A stretch of 64,000 nt of DNA from Pontibacillus halophilus JSM 076056 = DSM 19796 (GTDB lineage: Bacteria > Bacillota > Bacilli > Bacillales > BH030062), in NCBI RefSeq assembly GCF_000425205.1, contig NZ_AULI01000001.1, forward strand, positions 434,001 to 498,000, read 5' to 3'. Position 1 is the first letter of the stretch; each line of letters opens with the position of its first letter. Of this stretch, positions 44,872 through 59,982 are shown in pieces. Under the pieces are notes generated by a model. The model was given only the letters and a program-made list of their open reading frames with translations. It searched no databases and was not told where the DNA came from. Made by a program: the position numbers and the translations under genes.

Positions 44872-45102
44872 ATGAACGAAATTGAAATCAATACAGAAAT
44901 GATCCAATTAGGTAAGTTTCTACAAATTGCTGGCGTTATTGAAACTGGTGGCATGGCCAAGTGGTTCTTGTCTGAATTTGCTGTAACAGTAAATGGAGAA
45001 GAAGAATCAAGACGCGGTCGTAAGCTAACGATTGGCGATGTCATTGAAATTGAGGAAGTTGGCACATTTAAGGTCGTACCAGAACCAGAAGAGTTGGATT
45101 AA
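44872..45102 (+). CDS. yaaA: S4-domain protein YaaA (RlbA)
   Basis: The 76-aa protein has an S4 RNA-binding fold (LGKFLQIAGVIETGGMAKWFL ... VNGEEESRRGRKL). In B. subtilis this gene between dnaN and recF is linked to ribosome assembly. It ends 17 bp before recF in an operon. Confidence 0.93.
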   Translation: MNEIEINTEMIQLGKFLQIAGVIETGGMAKWFLSEFAVTVNGEEESRRGRKLTIGDVIEIEEVGTFKVVPEPEELD

Positions 45103-45119
45103 TGTAGAGGGGAATCCCT

Positions 45120-46244
45120 ATGCGCATAGATGAATTGGCATTAAGACATTACCGGAATTATGAAGAGCTGCATCTCACATTTGATGATCGAGTCAATGTG
45201 ATTATTGGAGAGAACGCCCAGGGGAAGACAAACTTGATGGAAGCCATCTATGTTTTAGCTTTTTCGAAATCTCATCGTACGCCACGGGACAAAGAATTGA
45301 TTAAATGGGACGAGGAATATGCTAAAATAAAAGGGGCAGTCCATAAACGAAATCGACGACTACCGATGGAGATTGTCGTATCTAAGAAGGGCAAGAAAGC
45401 GAAATTAAATCACCTTGAACAAAAACGCCTCAGCGATTACATTGGGGCGTTAAATGTTGTGATGTTTGCTCCGGAGGATTTGAATCTTGTAAAGGGAAAT
45501 CCTCAAGTACGACGTCGGTTTATTGATATGGAGATTGGTCAGATTCAACCGACTTATATTTATCATTTAGGACAATATCAAAAAGTTTTGAAACAGCGTA
45601 ACTCGCTCTTGAAAGACATGCAGCGTAATCGTCACGCACAGCCAGACCGGACCATGTTGCACATTCTAACCGAGCAACTTGTAGAACATGCGGCTGTCAT
45701 TACTTCCAAGCGTTTTACGTTCATGCAGCTCCTTCGGAATTGGGCAACACCCATCCATGAAGGGATTAGTCGTGGCCTTGAACGATTAGAAATTGGCTAT
45801 CAAGCTACTGCGGATGTATCAGAGGACATGGATTTGTCCAAAATGATAGAAGTCTATACAAATAAATTTCAAGATATAGAGAACAAGGAGATTGAACGAG
45901 GGACCTCACTTTCAGGTCCACATCGTGATGACCTTGTTTTGTATGTGAACGGTAAAGACGTCCAGACGTATGGTTCCCAAGGCCAACAGCGTACAACGGC
46001 CCTATCCTTGAAACTGGCCGAAATTGAGCTGATTAAGAGTGAGGTTGGGGAATATCCAATTCTTCTCTTGGATGATGTCTTGAGTGAACTAGACGACCAT
46101 CGTCAATCCCATCTCTTGCACACGATTCAAGGAAAGGTGCAAACATTTGTGAGCACAACAAGTGTGGACGGGATTGAACATGAGACGTTGAAGCAAGCGG
46201 ATCTGTTTTATGTGACGGAAGGCAAAGTGACGAAGGAGAAGTGA
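45120..46244 (+). CDS. recF: DNA repair protein RecF
   Basis: The 374-aa SMC-like ATPase has Walker [17 protein letters not shown] (about 30-45), the signature LSGPHRDDL and Walker [12 protein letters not shown]. RecF with RecO/RecR loads RecA at gaps. The remB gene follows within 10 bp. Confidence 0.97.
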   Translation: MRIDELALRHYRNYEELHLTFDDRVNVIIGENAQGKTNLMEAIYVLAFSKSHRTPRDKELIKWDEEYAKIKGAVHKRNRRLPMEIVVSKKGKKAKLNHLEQKRLSDYIGALNVVMFAPEDLNLVKGNPQVRRRFIDMEIGQIQPTYIYHLGQYQKVLKQRNSLLKDMQRNRHAQPDRTMLHILTEQLVEHAAVITSKRFTFMQLLRNWATPIHEGISRGLERLEIGYQATADVSEDMDLSKMIEVYTNKFQDIENKEIERGTSLSGPHRDDLVLYVNGKDVQTYGSQGQQRTTALSLKLAEIELIKSEVGEYPILLLDDVLSELDDHRQSHLLHTIQGKVQTFVSTTSVDGIEHETLKQADLFYVTEGKVTKEK

Positions 46245-46253
46245 GGTGCTTAC

Positions 46254-46538
46254 GTGTTTATACACATTGGGGAAGACCACGTAATTGAGTCGAAAGATGT
46301 TATTGCAATTGTAGATTCAGATTTAATGGATTCCTCTCAGATTGTAGAGGAAATGATTACGAACCAGACACGAAATGAACGCGTGTTTGACTCTCCACAA
46401 GCGGACACGAAGTCAATCGTCATTACAAAACAGTTTATCTATTTCAGCCCGTTGTCTGTTTACACGTTGAAAAAGCGGGCAAATATGACATCGGCTTTAA
46501 AGAATATGGATGATTACTCTGAAGAGTTTACGGAATAA
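46254..46538 (+). CDS. remB: RemB (YaaB), extracellular matrix regulator
   Basis: The 94-aa protein of the DUF370/RemB family starts at GTG (M)FIHIGEDHVIESKDVIAIVDSD. In B. subtilis RemB is linked to biofilm matrix gene expression. It lies between recF and gyrB as in Bacillus. Confidence 0.88.
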   Translation: MFIHIGEDHVIESKDVIAIVDSDLMDSSQIVEEMITNQTRNERVFDSPQADTKSIVITKQFIYFSPLSVYTLKKRANMTSALKNMDDYSEEFTE

Positions 46539-46581
46539 ATGATTGACGCTCTATAGAAGAGAACCTAGGAAAGAAGTGTAG

Positions 46582-48519
<1,938 letters not shown>

Positions 48520-48524
48520 TAGAA

Positions 48525-48545
48525 GAGACCTCTACTAGAGGTCTC
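48525..48545 (+). terminator. Stem-loop between gyrB and gyrA
   Basis: A perfect 10-bp stem (GAGACCTCTA with TAGAGGTCTC) and a single-base loop region; the tail is only C/T-rich. It may attenuate gyrB transcription or be a processing site. Confidence 0.6.
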
Positions 48546-48577
48546 CTTCTTCCTCATTTTGGATAGGAGGTCATCTG

Positions 48578-51109
48578 ATGGCAGATCAACAACGTCCCCA
48601 AGTACAAGAAATTAATATCAGTCAAGAAATGAAGACATCCTTTATGGACTATGCCATGAGTGTAATTGTGTCTCGTGCTCTTCCTGACGTTCGAGACGGA
48701 CTTAAGCCTGTGCACCGTCGTATCCTGTATGCTATGCATGATTTAGGAATGCACGCAGACAAAGCCTATAAGAAATCAGCACGTATCGTCGGTGAGGTAA
48801 TTGGTAAGTACCACCCTCACGGAGATTCAGCCGTATACGACACGATGGTTCGTATGGCACAGGATTTCAACTATCGCTACGAGCTTGTCGATGGACACGG
48901 AAACTTTGGTTCAGTCGATGGAGATGCAGCGGCTGCTATGCGTTATACCGAAGCGCGTATGTCTAAGATCTCGATGGAAATCCTACGAGATATCAACAAG
49001 GATACAATCGACTATGATGAGAACTACGATGGCACTGAGCGCGAACCACTCGTTCTTCCTGCCCGTTTCCCGAACCTACTTGTGAATGGTGGTAGCGGAA
49101 TTGCGGTTGGAATGGCGACAAACATTCCGCCTCATCAACTCGGCGAAGTCATTGATGCGTTGCTTGCTGTAAGCCGCGATCCAGAAATTACGATTGAAGA
49201 ACTTATGCAAGATTACATTTACGGACCAGATTTCCCAACGGGTGGGCAAATCCTAGGTCGTAGTGGAATCCGAAAAGCCTTTGAAACTGGTAAAGGCTCC
49301 GTTACGGTTAGAGCTAAAACCGAAATCGAAGAGTTATCGAATGGTAAGCCACGTATTATCGTGACTGAGCTGCCTTTCCAAGTAAACAAGGCAAAACTTG
49401 TTGAGAAGATTGCGGAGCTCGTTCGAGATAAGAAGATTGATGGAATTACAGACCTACGAGATGAGTCTGACCGTGATGGAATGCGAGTTGTGATTGAACT
49501 TCGTAAAGATGTGAACGCAAACGTCTTACTCAATAACCTGTATAAGCAAACGGCCTTACAAACCTCCTTCGGGATTAATACGCTTGCGCTTGTGAATGGT
49601 CGTCCGAAAGTACTGACACTTAAAGAATGCTTAAATCATTACTTAGCACACCAAGTGGAAGTCATCGAGCGCCGTACTCGTTATGAATTGAATAAGGCAG
49701 AAGCAAGAGCTCATATTCTTGAAGGGTTACGTGTAGCCTTAGACCACATCGATGAAATCATTACCTTAATTCGTGAATCCCAAACAACAGATATTGCGAA
49801 AGAAGGCTTAATGACTAGGTTCGAATTATCCGATAAACAGGCACAGGCGATTTTAGATATGCGTCTACAGCGCTTAACAGGATTAGAGCGTGAAAAGATT
49901 GAGTCTGAATATCAACAGCTCATCAACCACATCGCTGAACTAAAGGCAATCTTAGCCGATGAAGAGAAAGTGCTTGAAATCATTCGTGAAGAGTTAATGG
50001 AAATTCGTGACCGTTTCAACGATACACGTCGCACGGAGATCATCGCAGGTGGCGTTGACTTCATTGAGGATGAAGACCTGATTCCTGAAGAGACGGTTGT
50101 AGTGACTCTAACTCACCAAGGATATATTAAGCGCCTTCCAGCAACTACGTATCGTTCCCAACGACGTGGTGGAAGAGGCATACAAGGAATGGGCACAAAT
50201 GAAGACGACTTTGTGGAACATCTCCTGTCTACGTCCTCTCACCATACGTTGCTGTTCTTTACGAACAAAGGGAAAGTTTACCGCGCTAAAGGCTATGAAG
50301 TTCCTGAATTTAGTCGAACGGCGAAAGGGATTCCAATTATTAATCTACTAGGCGTTGAAAAAGGCGAGTGGGTTAATGCTGTTATAGCGGTGGATGAATT
50401 TGATGAAGAATCGTACTTGTTCTTCACAACTAAATTCGGCGTATCGAAGCGTACATCCGTTTCCCAGTTTGCAAACATCCGTAAAGGTGGCCTCATCGCA
50501 CTAAACTTACGTGAAGGCGATGAATTGATCTCTGCTCGTCTAACCGACGGCAACAAAGATATCATCATCGGTACAAAAGGTGGATATCTCATCCGCTTCC
50601 CAGAAGTAGATGTCCGTCCAATGGGACGTACTGCATCAGGCGTTAAAGGAATTTCCCTTCGAGAAGACGATGAGGTTGTGTCTATGGAAATTCTAGAAGA
50701 AGATGTGTACGTATTGAACGTCACTACGAAAGGTTTCGGGAAACGAACACCAGCTTCTGAATACCGCATTACAGGGCGTGGAGGAAAAGGTATTCTCACA
50801 TGTAACCTAACTGAGCGGAATGGAGAAGTGGTGACCGTTAAGGCAGTTCGTGAAGAAGAAGACGTCATGATTATTACGGAAAGTGGAGTCTTAATCCGTA
50901 TGCCGGTAGACAGCATCTCCATAACTGGACGTAATACGCAAGGGGTGCGCCTCATCCGAGTTCAAGATGAAGAGGAAGTAGCAACCGTTGCACGGATTGC
51001 AAGAGAAGAAGAAGTAGAAGAAGCCATTGAAGGAGTAGCCGTTGAAGAGACGGAACATCTTCCAGGCACAACTGACCAACAACAAGAAGAAACAACCGAA
51101 GAAGAGTAG
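48578..51109 (+). CDS. gyrA: DNA gyrase subunit A
   Basis: The 843-aa protein has the catalytic Tyr in [12 protein letters not shown], the quinolone-resistance region [19 protein letters not shown] (Ser present at the usual position), a coiled coil (about 430-490) and a C-terminal beta-pinwheel with the GyrA box [10 protein letters not shown]. The C-terminal tail is very acidic. Follows gyrB. Confidence 0.98.
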   Translation: MADQQRPQVQEINISQEMKTSFMDYAMSVIVSRALPDVRDGLKPVHRRILYAMHDLGMHADKAYKKSARIVGEVIGKYHPHGDSAVYDTMVRMAQDFNYRYELVDGHGNFGSVDGDAAAAMRYTEARMSKISMEILRDINKDTIDYDENYDGTEREPLVLPARFPNLLVNGGSGIAVGMATNIPPHQLGEVIDALLAVSRDPEITIEELMQDYIYGPDFPTGGQILGRSGIRKAFETGKGSVTVRAKTEIEELSNGKPRIIVTELPFQVNKAKLVEKIAELVRDKKIDGITDLRDESDRDGMRVVIELRKDVNANVLLNNLYKQTALQTSFGINTLALVNGRPKVLTLKECLNHYLAHQVEVIERRTRYELNKAEARAHILEGLRVALDHIDEIITLIRESQTTDIAKEGLMTRFELSDKQAQAILDMRLQRLTGLEREKIESEYQQLINHIAELKAILADEEKVLEIIREELMEIRDRFNDTRRTEIIAGGVDFIEDEDLIPEETVVVTLTHQGYIKRLPATTYRSQRRGGRGIQGMGTNEDDFVEHLLSTSSHHTLLFFTNKGKVYRAKGYEVPEFSRTAKGIPIINLLGVEKGEWVNAVIAVDEFDEESYLFFTTKFGVSKRTSVSQFANIRKGGLIALNLREGDELISARLTDGNKDIIIGTKGGYLIRFPEVDVRPMGRTASGVKGISLREDDEVVSMEILEEDVYVLNVTTKGFGKRTPASEYRITGRGGKGILTCNLTERNGEVVTVKAVREEEDVMIITESGVLIRMPVDSISITGRNTQGVRLIRVQDEEEVATVARIAREEEVEEAIEGVAVEETEHLPGTTDQQQEETTEEE

Positions 51110-51117
51110 TCTAGCAT

Positions 51118-51146
51118 AGGGATAACGGGTTCGTTATCCCTTTTTT
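51118..51146 (+). terminator. Terminator after gyrA
   Basis: A perfect 10-bp stem (AGGGATAACG with CGTTATCCCT) followed by six T. Confidence 0.92.
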
Positions 51147-51180
51147 CTCATGTTTACCCATAATAGAGGAGGAGAACAGG

Positions 51181-52272
51181 GTGCATATACATACAAGCCA
51201 ACTCATTGAAGGATGTATGATTACAAAGGATGTAACGGGTAAAACCAATCATCCTATTGTAGAGAAGAACACGGTTGTAAAACCTATTCACATTGAAATT
51301 CTTCATGACTTTATGATTGATGAAGTGGAAGTGGGGCCAAAGCTTGCGAACGGTTCGACGTTCAAACCGAAAGAGTCAAAGGAAGAACCGAGTATAGTAG
51401 AAGAAAGCTTAGATGAAAGAAGAGGGGCTTCCCCCTTTGTCGATCATTACCTAGAAGGCGTTGCTGCTTATAAGCGTATGTATCAAAATTGGAAGTCAGG
51501 AGCAGATGTCGATATCGCTTCTGTGCGCGAGACATTTCTTCCGTTGTTCAAACGTGCATCTCGGCATGCCAACGATGTCATTACACTTCATCATTACTCG
51601 AGTAAATCTGACTACATCTACCACCACAGTGTGGCTGTAGGATTGTTATCCTTCTTGATTGCATCGAAACTTCAATTCAATGAGAGAGAACAACTGCAGG
51701 TAGGGATTTCTGGATTATTGAGTGATTGTGGGATGGCGAAGATTGACGAACGTATTCTGTCTAAGTCAGGGCCATTAACCGAAGCAGAGTATACAGAGAT
51801 TAAACAACATCCAAGCTATTCTTATAAGATGCTAGAGCGCGTGTCTTCCGTCAGTCAATCTGTCCGTTTTGGAGCATTGCAGCACCATGAGCGCATGGAC
51901 GGCAGCGGATATCCATTAGGTGTACATGACAATAAGCTACACCCTTATGGCAAGATCATTGCTGTAAGCGATATGTATCATGCTATGACATGCGAACGTC
52001 TATATAAGACGAAGCAATCCCCGTTTAGGGTAATAGAAGCGATTATGAAAGACCAGTTTGGCAAATTTGATCCGCATGTTGTTCAAGTGTTCGTCAAACA
52101 GATTACAAACTTCTCAGCAGGGACTAAAGTGAGACTCTCTAACAACCAACATGGTGAGATTATCTTTATTGAGGACCAGTTGCCTACTAGACCAATGATT
52201 CGACTGTCTCATAGTGATCAAATCATTCATCTGAAAGATTACCCGCAAACCTATATCGAAGAAGTATTATAA
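51181..52272 (+). CDS. HD-GYP domain protein with degenerate metal site
   Basis: The 363-aa protein starts at GTG 51181 (GAGGAGGAG upstream). It has an N-terminal region of unknown fold (about 1-110) and a C-terminal HD-GYP domain (about 120-320) with DYIYHHSVAVG, SKSGPLTEAEYTEIKQHP and HHERMDGSGYPLG. HD-GYP enzymes cleave c-di-GMP. Here the motif normally HDIGK is SDCGMAK (about residues 180-186), so the metal-binding His is Ser. It may have lost catalysis or act as a binding protein. Such genes next to gyrA are common in Bacillaceae. Confidence 0.85.
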   Translation: MHIHTSQLIEGCMITKDVTGKTNHPIVEKNTVVKPIHIEILHDFMIDEVEVGPKLANGSTFKPKESKEEPSIVEESLDERRGASPFVDHYLEGVAAYKRMYQNWKSGADVDIASVRETFLPLFKRASRHANDVITLHHYSSKSDYIYHHSVAVGLLSFLIASKLQFNEREQLQVGISGLLSDCGMAKIDERILSKSGPLTEAEYTEIKQHPSYSYKMLERVSSVSQSVRFGALQHHERMDGSGYPLGVHDNKLHPYGKIIAVSDMYHAMTCERLYKTKQSPFRVIEAIMKDQFGKFDPHVVQVFVKQITNFSAGTKVRLSNNQHGEIIFIEDQLPTRPMIRLSHSDQIIHLKDYPQTYIEEVL

Positions 52273-52277
52273 TCTCT

Positions 52278-52309
52278 CCCTCGCTAATGATGAGTTAGCG
52301 GGGGCTTTT
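52278..52309. terminator. Shared convergent terminator
   Basis: A 10-bp stem (CCCTCGCTAA with TTAGCGGGGG) is followed by CTTTT. It includes the yaaC stop codon and serves both converging genes. Confidence 0.8.
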
Positions 52310-53257
52310 CTGTTTAAGTAGGTCTTCAAAAAGAGCAGGCAACTTTCGCTCCGTGACAGCTAAGAACTTCTTAATATAAGCAATGTCTTCACTCGCGTGA
52401 GAGTGTATAACATCTCCCCACCATTCCGTCTCATAGCGTGCAATCATACTTAAATTGTAAAGGAGTAAATAATGAGTGAACACCTCTGGAAAAGGCGTAA
52501 ACCACTCCCTTACAAGGGGAAAGGCATAAGCATGTGTCTCACTACATGTGTAAAGGACAGGATGATTCAGGCTCCTCATTGATTCTGTAAATGTAAGTTC
52601 AATAGTTGGGGGAACGTGTTCTACCTGGAGTAGTTCCGGGATTGTCTGCTTTGCCTTATCGGAGAAGTAAGAAGAAGTCCAATGCAGGTTGTCCAATACC
52701 GACTCTTCAAGGTGTGCAGTGTGATGGTGATTCCTATGAAGGAGTTGAATGTACCTTTTTGACTTGTCGAGATGGAATAGATCGCTTAGCTCAGGAATTC
52801 TTTTAAGCAATGATGCCATGGTGTATTTAGCTTGAGCCTCATGTTCCACATGAAACAAGTTCTTCAAGCTATATGCAAATAGCCCCTTTTGTTGAATCTT
52901 CACTTCGTCGTGTAGAAATGCATAATTTTGTTTCTTGCGTTTTCGACTTGTAACTCCATGCGAAAGTACAGAAGTATTTTCAGGGTAGGAAGGACATGAA
53001 GTTAATAGACACGCCTTCAATAGCTGAGACATACCGTAAAAGAGTAAAATGGGCTTAATGGAGAGTGGAGACTGATAGGATTGTTCGTATAGGCTTTGCC
53101 CGTGCTCGAGATGATAGATAAATCGATAGGTGTTCTCATAGCTTTTCTTTTCTGCTTCTTCTATGTCTGCGTATTCATAGCACTGTAGCAAATAATTTTG
53201 AGCGAGGGGAGCTGATTGTAAATAGGTGTAAATAGATTGAAAATTCCGCGTATTCAT
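52295..53257 (-). CDS. yaaC: YaaC-like protein
   Basis: The 320-aa protein matches the YaaC family by position (between gyrA and guaB, antisense to them) and by the N-terminal pattern LQSAPLAQNYLLQCY ... YRFIYHLEHGQ. It is soluble, and its function is unknown. A parS-like 16-mer lies within the coding region at 52842. Confidence 0.88.
   Translation of the reverse strand: MNTRNFQSIYTYLQSAPLAQNYLLQCYEYADIEEAEKKSYENTYRFIYHLEHGQSLYEQSYQSPLSIKPILLFYGMSQLLKACLLTSCPSYPENTSVLSHGVTSRKRKKQNYAFLHDEVKIQQKGLFAYSLKNLFHVEHEAQAKYTMASLLKRIPELSDLFHLDKSKRYIQLLHRNHHHTAHLEESVLDNLHWTSSYFSDKAKQTIPELLQVEHVPPTIELTFTESMRSLNHPVLYTCSETHAYAFPLVREWFTPFPEVFTHYLLLYNLSMIARYETEWWGDVIHSHASEDIAYIKKFLAVTERKLPALFEDLLKQKSPR
52842..52857. 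promoter_or_regulatory. parS-like site inside yaaC
   Basis: TGTTCCACATGAAACA matches TGTTNCACGTGAAACA at 15 of 16 positions (central G to A). The mismatch breaks the CACGTG core, so affinity may be low. Confidence 0.5.
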
Positions 53258-53362
53258 GCGAATCCCCTCCTGAGTTAAAAAACTATTGAAAAAATTTTGT
53301 CATTCACGTAACCTAAATAAAAATATAGGTTGATTGTCGTTAGTGTGCCCAGTTTCGAATGA

Positions 53363-54856
<1,494 letters not shown>

Positions 54857-54872
54857 CCTATACGAAAGCCTT

Positions 54873-54902
54873 AGACAGGGACTTTTCCCTGTCTATTTTT
54901 TT
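54873..54902 (+). terminator. Terminator after guaB
   Basis: A perfect 9-bp stem (AGACAGGGA with TCCCTGTCT) with a long T-run. Confidence 0.92.
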
Positions 54903-54963
54903 GGGAGGGGCTGTGATAAAATAATCCCATATAGAAAAATATTTTTTGGAGGTAGAAACGTTG

Positions 54964-56298
54964 ATGCGTAGAATGAAATCGCCGTTTATCATCACAGTTT
55001 TACTACTCGTGACTTTAACATCCGCGATGGTGAAACCTGCGAGTACATACGCTGCATCGGTTGATGTGGAAGCAGAGTCTGCCATTCTAGTAGATTCTGA
55101 AACTGGAAAGGTATTGTTTGAGAAACAAGCTGACGTGGCATTGCCACCGGCAAGTATGACGAAAATGATGACTGAGTATCTAGTCTTGGAAGCGATTGAG
55201 GATGGGAAGATTGCTTGGGATACTACAACCCAAATCAGTGACTATCCATATAGTATCTCAGCGAATACCACTTTCTCTGGCTTCGGTTTGAAACAGAGTA
55301 AAGACTATACAGTAGAAGAACTTTATGACGCAATGGCCATTTTCTCTGATAATGCTGCGAGTATCGCTCTTGCCGAACTTATTGCAGGAACAGAGGGAGA
55401 GTTTGTGAAGCTCATGAACCAGAAGGCTGACGAAATGGGTCTTGGAGATGCTTCATTTGTTAACTCTACAGGCTTAAATAATACAGACTTAGGTGATAAC
55501 TACCCTGAGGGTACAGAGCCTGATGGTACGACATACATGTCTGCTGAATCCGTAGCTTTATTAGCTTATTACTTGATTAATGACTATCCGGATGCACTTG
55601 AGATCTCAAGTCAGCCAACATTGACATTTGAAGACCGAACGGCCGACAACTGGAACTGGATGCTTCCAGATTCCTCAGGTCAACTTCAACAGTATGCCTA
55701 TGATGGCGTCGATGGATTAAAGACAGGATATACAGACCTTGCTGGATATACATTTGCTGGTACAGCAGAGAGAGGTGGTCAACGCTATATCACAGTCGTC
55801 ATGCGTACGGATTCTAAGGGAGCTCGTTTTAATGAGACTGCAAAGCTACTAGACTATGGCTTTAATCAGTTCCAAACGACTGAACTCTTTGATAAGGGTT
55901 ACCAGAAAGAAGACGAAGCGACTCTTCCTGTAGCGAAAGGGAAGAAAGATGAAGTTCAGGTTGCTACAAACGAAGCGTTAGAGGCTGTCATTAAAAAAGG
56001 TGAAAAAGACCAATACAATGCGGTCTATGAAATCGATGAATCAATCTTGAATGAAGATGGTAAAGTAACGGCACCTATCTCTAAAGGTGATAAAGTTGGA
56101 ACGATGACTGTGGAATACACAGGTAGTGACCAATATAGCTACATCAATGATGAAGCTAAGGAATCAGTAACTATTGACCTTGTAGCACAAGAGGACGTTG
56201 AGAAATCAAATTGGTTCGTGTTGATGTTCCAATCTATATTCGGTTTCTTTGGTGATATTTTCTCAAGTGTAGTAGACACCGTTAAAGGTTGGTTCTAA
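54964..56298 (+). CDS. dacA: D-alanyl-D-alanine carboxypeptidase (PBP5-like)
   Basis: The 444-aa secreted enzyme has a signal peptide (about 1-30, ending TYAASV), the SxxK motif in PASMTKMMTEY, SDN (FSDNAAS), KTG (GLKTGYTDLAG) and a C-terminal domain with an amphipathic membrane-binding tail (WFVLMFQSIFGFFGDIF). It trims the terminal D-Ala of wall stem peptides. Start ATG 54964 or the TTG one codon before; both fit GGAGG. Follows guaB as in Bacillus. Confidence 0.96.
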   Translation: MRRMKSPFIITVLLLVTLTSAMVKPASTYAASVDVEAESAILVDSETGKVLFEKQADVALPPASMTKMMTEYLVLEAIEDGKIAWDTTTQISDYPYSISANTTFSGFGLKQSKDYTVEELYDAMAIFSDNAASIALAELIAGTEGEFVKLMNQKADEMGLGDASFVNSTGLNNTDLGDNYPEGTEPDGTTYMSAESVALLAYYLINDYPDALEISSQPTLTFEDRTADNWNWMLPDSSGQLQQYAYDGVDGLKTGYTDLAGYTFAGTAERGGQRYITVVMRTDSKGARFNETAKLLDYGFNQFQTTELFDKGYQKEDEATLPVAKGKKDEVQVATNEALEAVIKKGEKDQYNAVYEIDESILNEDGKVTAPISKGDKVGTMTVEYTGSDQYSYINDEAKESVTIDLVAQEDVEKSNWFVLMFQSIFGFFGDIFSSVVDTVKGWF

Positions 56299-56422
56299 GG
56301 CATATCAACTAGTGGGTTTTTTGAAGCAATTCAGTTAGAATAAAGGAAACGTTGCGTGCGTAGTCCTGTGGCTTAGTGAGCAACAATATCTTCAAGCAGA
56401 GAATAGGGGAGGTCTTTTAGTT

Positions 56423-57307
56423 ATGGCAGTAACAGGTACAGATCGAGTAAAGCGTGGTATGGCAGAAATGCAAAAGGGCGGCGTCATTATGGATGTTGTC
56501 AATGCGGAACAGGCGAAGATTGCAGAAGAGGCGGGAGCGGTAGCCGTAATGGCACTTGAACGCGTTCCTTCAGATATTCGTGCGGCAGGAGGAGTTGCCC
56601 GTATGGCAGACCCTTCTATTGTAGAAGAAGTCATGAACGCGGTTTCGATTCCAGTTATGGCAAAGGCTCGTATTGGACACATTGTGGAAGCGCGTGTGCT
56701 TGAATCCATGGGTGTCGATTACATTGATGAGAGTGAAGTTCTGACTCCAGCTGATGAACTTTATCATATTAAGAAAGATGATTACACCGTGCCATTCGTA
56801 TGCGGATGCCGTAACATCGGGGAAGCAACACGTCGTATTGCTGAAGGTGCTTCCATGCTTCGTACGAAAGGCGAGCCAGGAACAGGGAATATCGTAGAGG
56901 CGGTTCGTCACATGCGTGAAGTCCAGTCCCAAATCCGTGAGGTTGTTGGAATGAGTGATGATGAACTCATGACGTACGCTCGCGACCTAGGTGCACCTTA
57001 CGAAGTACTTCGTCAAATTAAACAAGAAGGACGTCTTCCAGTCGTAAACTTTGCTGCAGGAGGTATTGCGACTCCAGCTGATGCAGCGCTAATGATGCAA
57101 CTTGGAGCAGACGGCGTATTTGTTGGCTCTGGTATCTTCAAATCACAAAACCCAGCTAAATTTGCTAAAGCCATTGTAGAAGCTACTACTCATTATCAAG
57201 ACTACGAGCTAATCGGGAAACTCTCTAAAGATCTCGGTGGCGCGATGCCAGGCCTTGAGATGTCTACGCTTCAAGAAGGCCAACGTATGCAAGACCGTAG
57301 CCAGTAA
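56423..57307 (+). CDS. pdxS: Pyridoxal 5'-phosphate synthase subunit PdxS
   Basis: The 294-aa TIM-barrel enzyme makes PLP from ribose 5-phosphate, glyceraldehyde 3-phosphate and ammonia. Signatures: [24 protein letters not shown] as segments, [13 protein letters not shown], and [19 protein letters not shown]. The active Lys pair is present. pdxT follows by 30 bp. Confidence 0.98.
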   Translation: MAVTGTDRVKRGMAEMQKGGVIMDVVNAEQAKIAEEAGAVAVMALERVPSDIRAAGGVARMADPSIVEEVMNAVSIPVMAKARIGHIVEARVLESMGVDYIDESEVLTPADELYHIKKDDYTVPFVCGCRNIGEATRRIAEGASMLRTKGEPGTGNIVEAVRHMREVQSQIREVVGMSDDELMTYARDLGAPYEVLRQIKQEGRLPVVNFAAGGIATPADAALMMQLGADGVFVGSGIFKSQNPAKFAKAIVEATTHYQDYELIGKLSKDLGGAMPGLEMSTLQEGQRMQDRSQ

Positions 57308-57337
57308 CGCCACGACCGACACAAAGGAGAATGACCG

Positions 57338-57934
57338 ATGGTAACGATTGGAGTTTTAGGCCTTCAAGGAGCAATTCGTGAACATGTTCAGTCAGTCGAA
57401 GAAAGTGGTGCACGTGCTGTTATTGTGAAGCGTGTCGAACAGCTTCAAGAACTAGACGGGCTCATTATTCCTGGAGGGGAAAGCACAACGATGAGAAGGC
57501 TGATTGATAGCTATGGCTTTCTTGACCTGCTTATACAATTTGGACAAGCTGGGAAACCTATTTTTGGAACGTGCGCAGGGTTAATTCTGCTAGCGAAAGA
57601 GATTGAAGGTACAGACCAGACTCATCTTGGCTTAATGGACATTCGTGTGCGACGAAATGCATTTGGTCGTCAGCGTGAGAGTTTCGAGGTTAATCTTCCT
57701 GTTAAGGGGATTGCAGAGGGATTTGAGGCTGTCTTTATCCGAGCGCCGCACATTGAATCAGTAGGTGAAGGTGTTGAAGTACTCGCAACGTATAACGACA
57801 AGATTGTAGTCGCTCAGGAAGGCCATTATTTAACGTGCGCCTTCCATCCGGAATTAACAGATGATACACGTTTAGTTCAACACTTTGTAAAAATGGTGGA
57901 AAACTATTCACAAACACTTGCATCTTCCAATTAA
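57338..57934 (+). CDS. pdxT: PLP synthase glutaminase subunit PdxT
   Basis: The 198-aa class I glutamine amidotransferase has [23 protein letters not shown], the catalytic Cys in [11 protein letters not shown] and a His/Glu pair in CAFHPELT. It supplies ammonia to PdxS. Confidence 0.98.
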   Translation: MVTIGVLGLQGAIREHVQSVEESGARAVIVKRVEQLQELDGLIIPGGESTTMRRLIDSYGFLDLLIQFGQAGKPIFGTCAGLILLAKEIEGTDQTHLGLMDIRVRRNAFGRQRESFEVNLPVKGIAEGFEAVFIRAPHIESVGEGVEVLATYNDKIVVAQEGHYLTCAFHPELTDDTRLVQHFVKMVENYSQTLASSN

Positions 57935-57969
57935 ATCCGCTATTCTACAATCAAACAGTCGAGTACACA

Positions 57970-59529
<1,560 letters not shown>

Positions 59530-59536
59530 TTGTAGA

Positions 59537-59567
59537 AGAGTGCTGTGTTAATGCAGCACTCTTTTTT
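59537..59567 (+). terminator. Terminator after serS
   Basis: A perfect 9-bp stem (AGAGTGCTG with CAGCACTCT) with an 8-nt loop and T-run. Confidence 0.92.
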
Positions 59568-59672
59568 AATTTGTTCTTGCATCATTTCGACAAATTATGT
59601 ACAATGATTTTTGGAGTCGCGCTGACTTCTGTCATCCCATTTAAGAAATCTAATAAAGTTTTTCGATATTTG

Positions 59673-59701
59673 TTGACATTATTAGATAAGGATGATATTA
59701 T
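59673..59701 (+). promoter_or_regulatory. Strong promoter of tRNA-Ser
   Basis: A consensus TTGACA -35 (59673-59678), 17-bp spacer and TATTAT -10 (59696-59701) lie 16 bp before the tRNA 5' end. Confidence 0.85.
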
Positions 59702-59716
59702 AATAAATGTCGCTAC

Positions 59717-59809
59717 GGAGGAGTACCCAAGTCTGGCTGAAGGGAGCGGTCTTGAAAACCGCCAGGAGGTTCACGCCTCGCGGGGGTTCGAATCCCTCCT
59801 CCTCCGCCA
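59717..59809 (+). tRNA. tRNA-Ser (TGA)
   Basis: A 93-nt tRNA with acceptor GGAGGAG, anticodon loop CTTGAAA, the long variable arm typical of Ser tRNAs, and an encoded CCA. It has its own promoter downstream of serS. Confidence 0.97.
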
Positions 59810-59858
59810 TTTTTTATGCGTGTAAAAATTGGAGATTGAAATAGAAAAAAAGGTCGTT

Positions 59859-59879
59859 ACCGTTGTAGCGGTTTTTTTT
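59859..59879 (+). terminator. Terminator of tRNA-Ser
   Basis: A short stem ACCG/CGGT with 6-nt loop and T8 run. Confidence 0.65.
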
Positions 59880-59892
59880 ATTAGATCACCCA

Positions 59893-59924
59893 CCCTATAA
59901 TCTACGGATTATAGGGCCTTTTTT
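59893..59924 (+). terminator. Second terminator after tRNA-Ser
   Basis: A perfect 10-bp stem (CCCTATAATC with GATTATAGGG), TACG tetraloop and T-run. Confidence 0.85.
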
Positions 59925-59946
59925 ATATACAATCCTATAGAAATAG

Positions 59947-59976
59947 AAAAGCCCAAGCTTATAAGCTTGGGCTTTT
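59947..59976 (-). terminator. Terminator after dck
   Basis: A perfect 14-bp stem (AAAAGCCCAAGCTT ... AAGCTTGGGCTTTT), working on both strands, just downstream of the dck stop. Confidence 0.92.
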
Positions 59977-59982
59977 TCGTAT

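Noticed and set aside
50293-50955. 220-aa minus-strand ORF inside gyrA
   Set aside because: Shadow of the gyrA C-terminal domain, rich in Ser/Arg/Pro as expected from reverse reading.
59571-59825. 84-aa plus-strand ORF after serS
   Set aside because: It covers the promoter and body of tRNA-Ser and has no ribosome-binding site.
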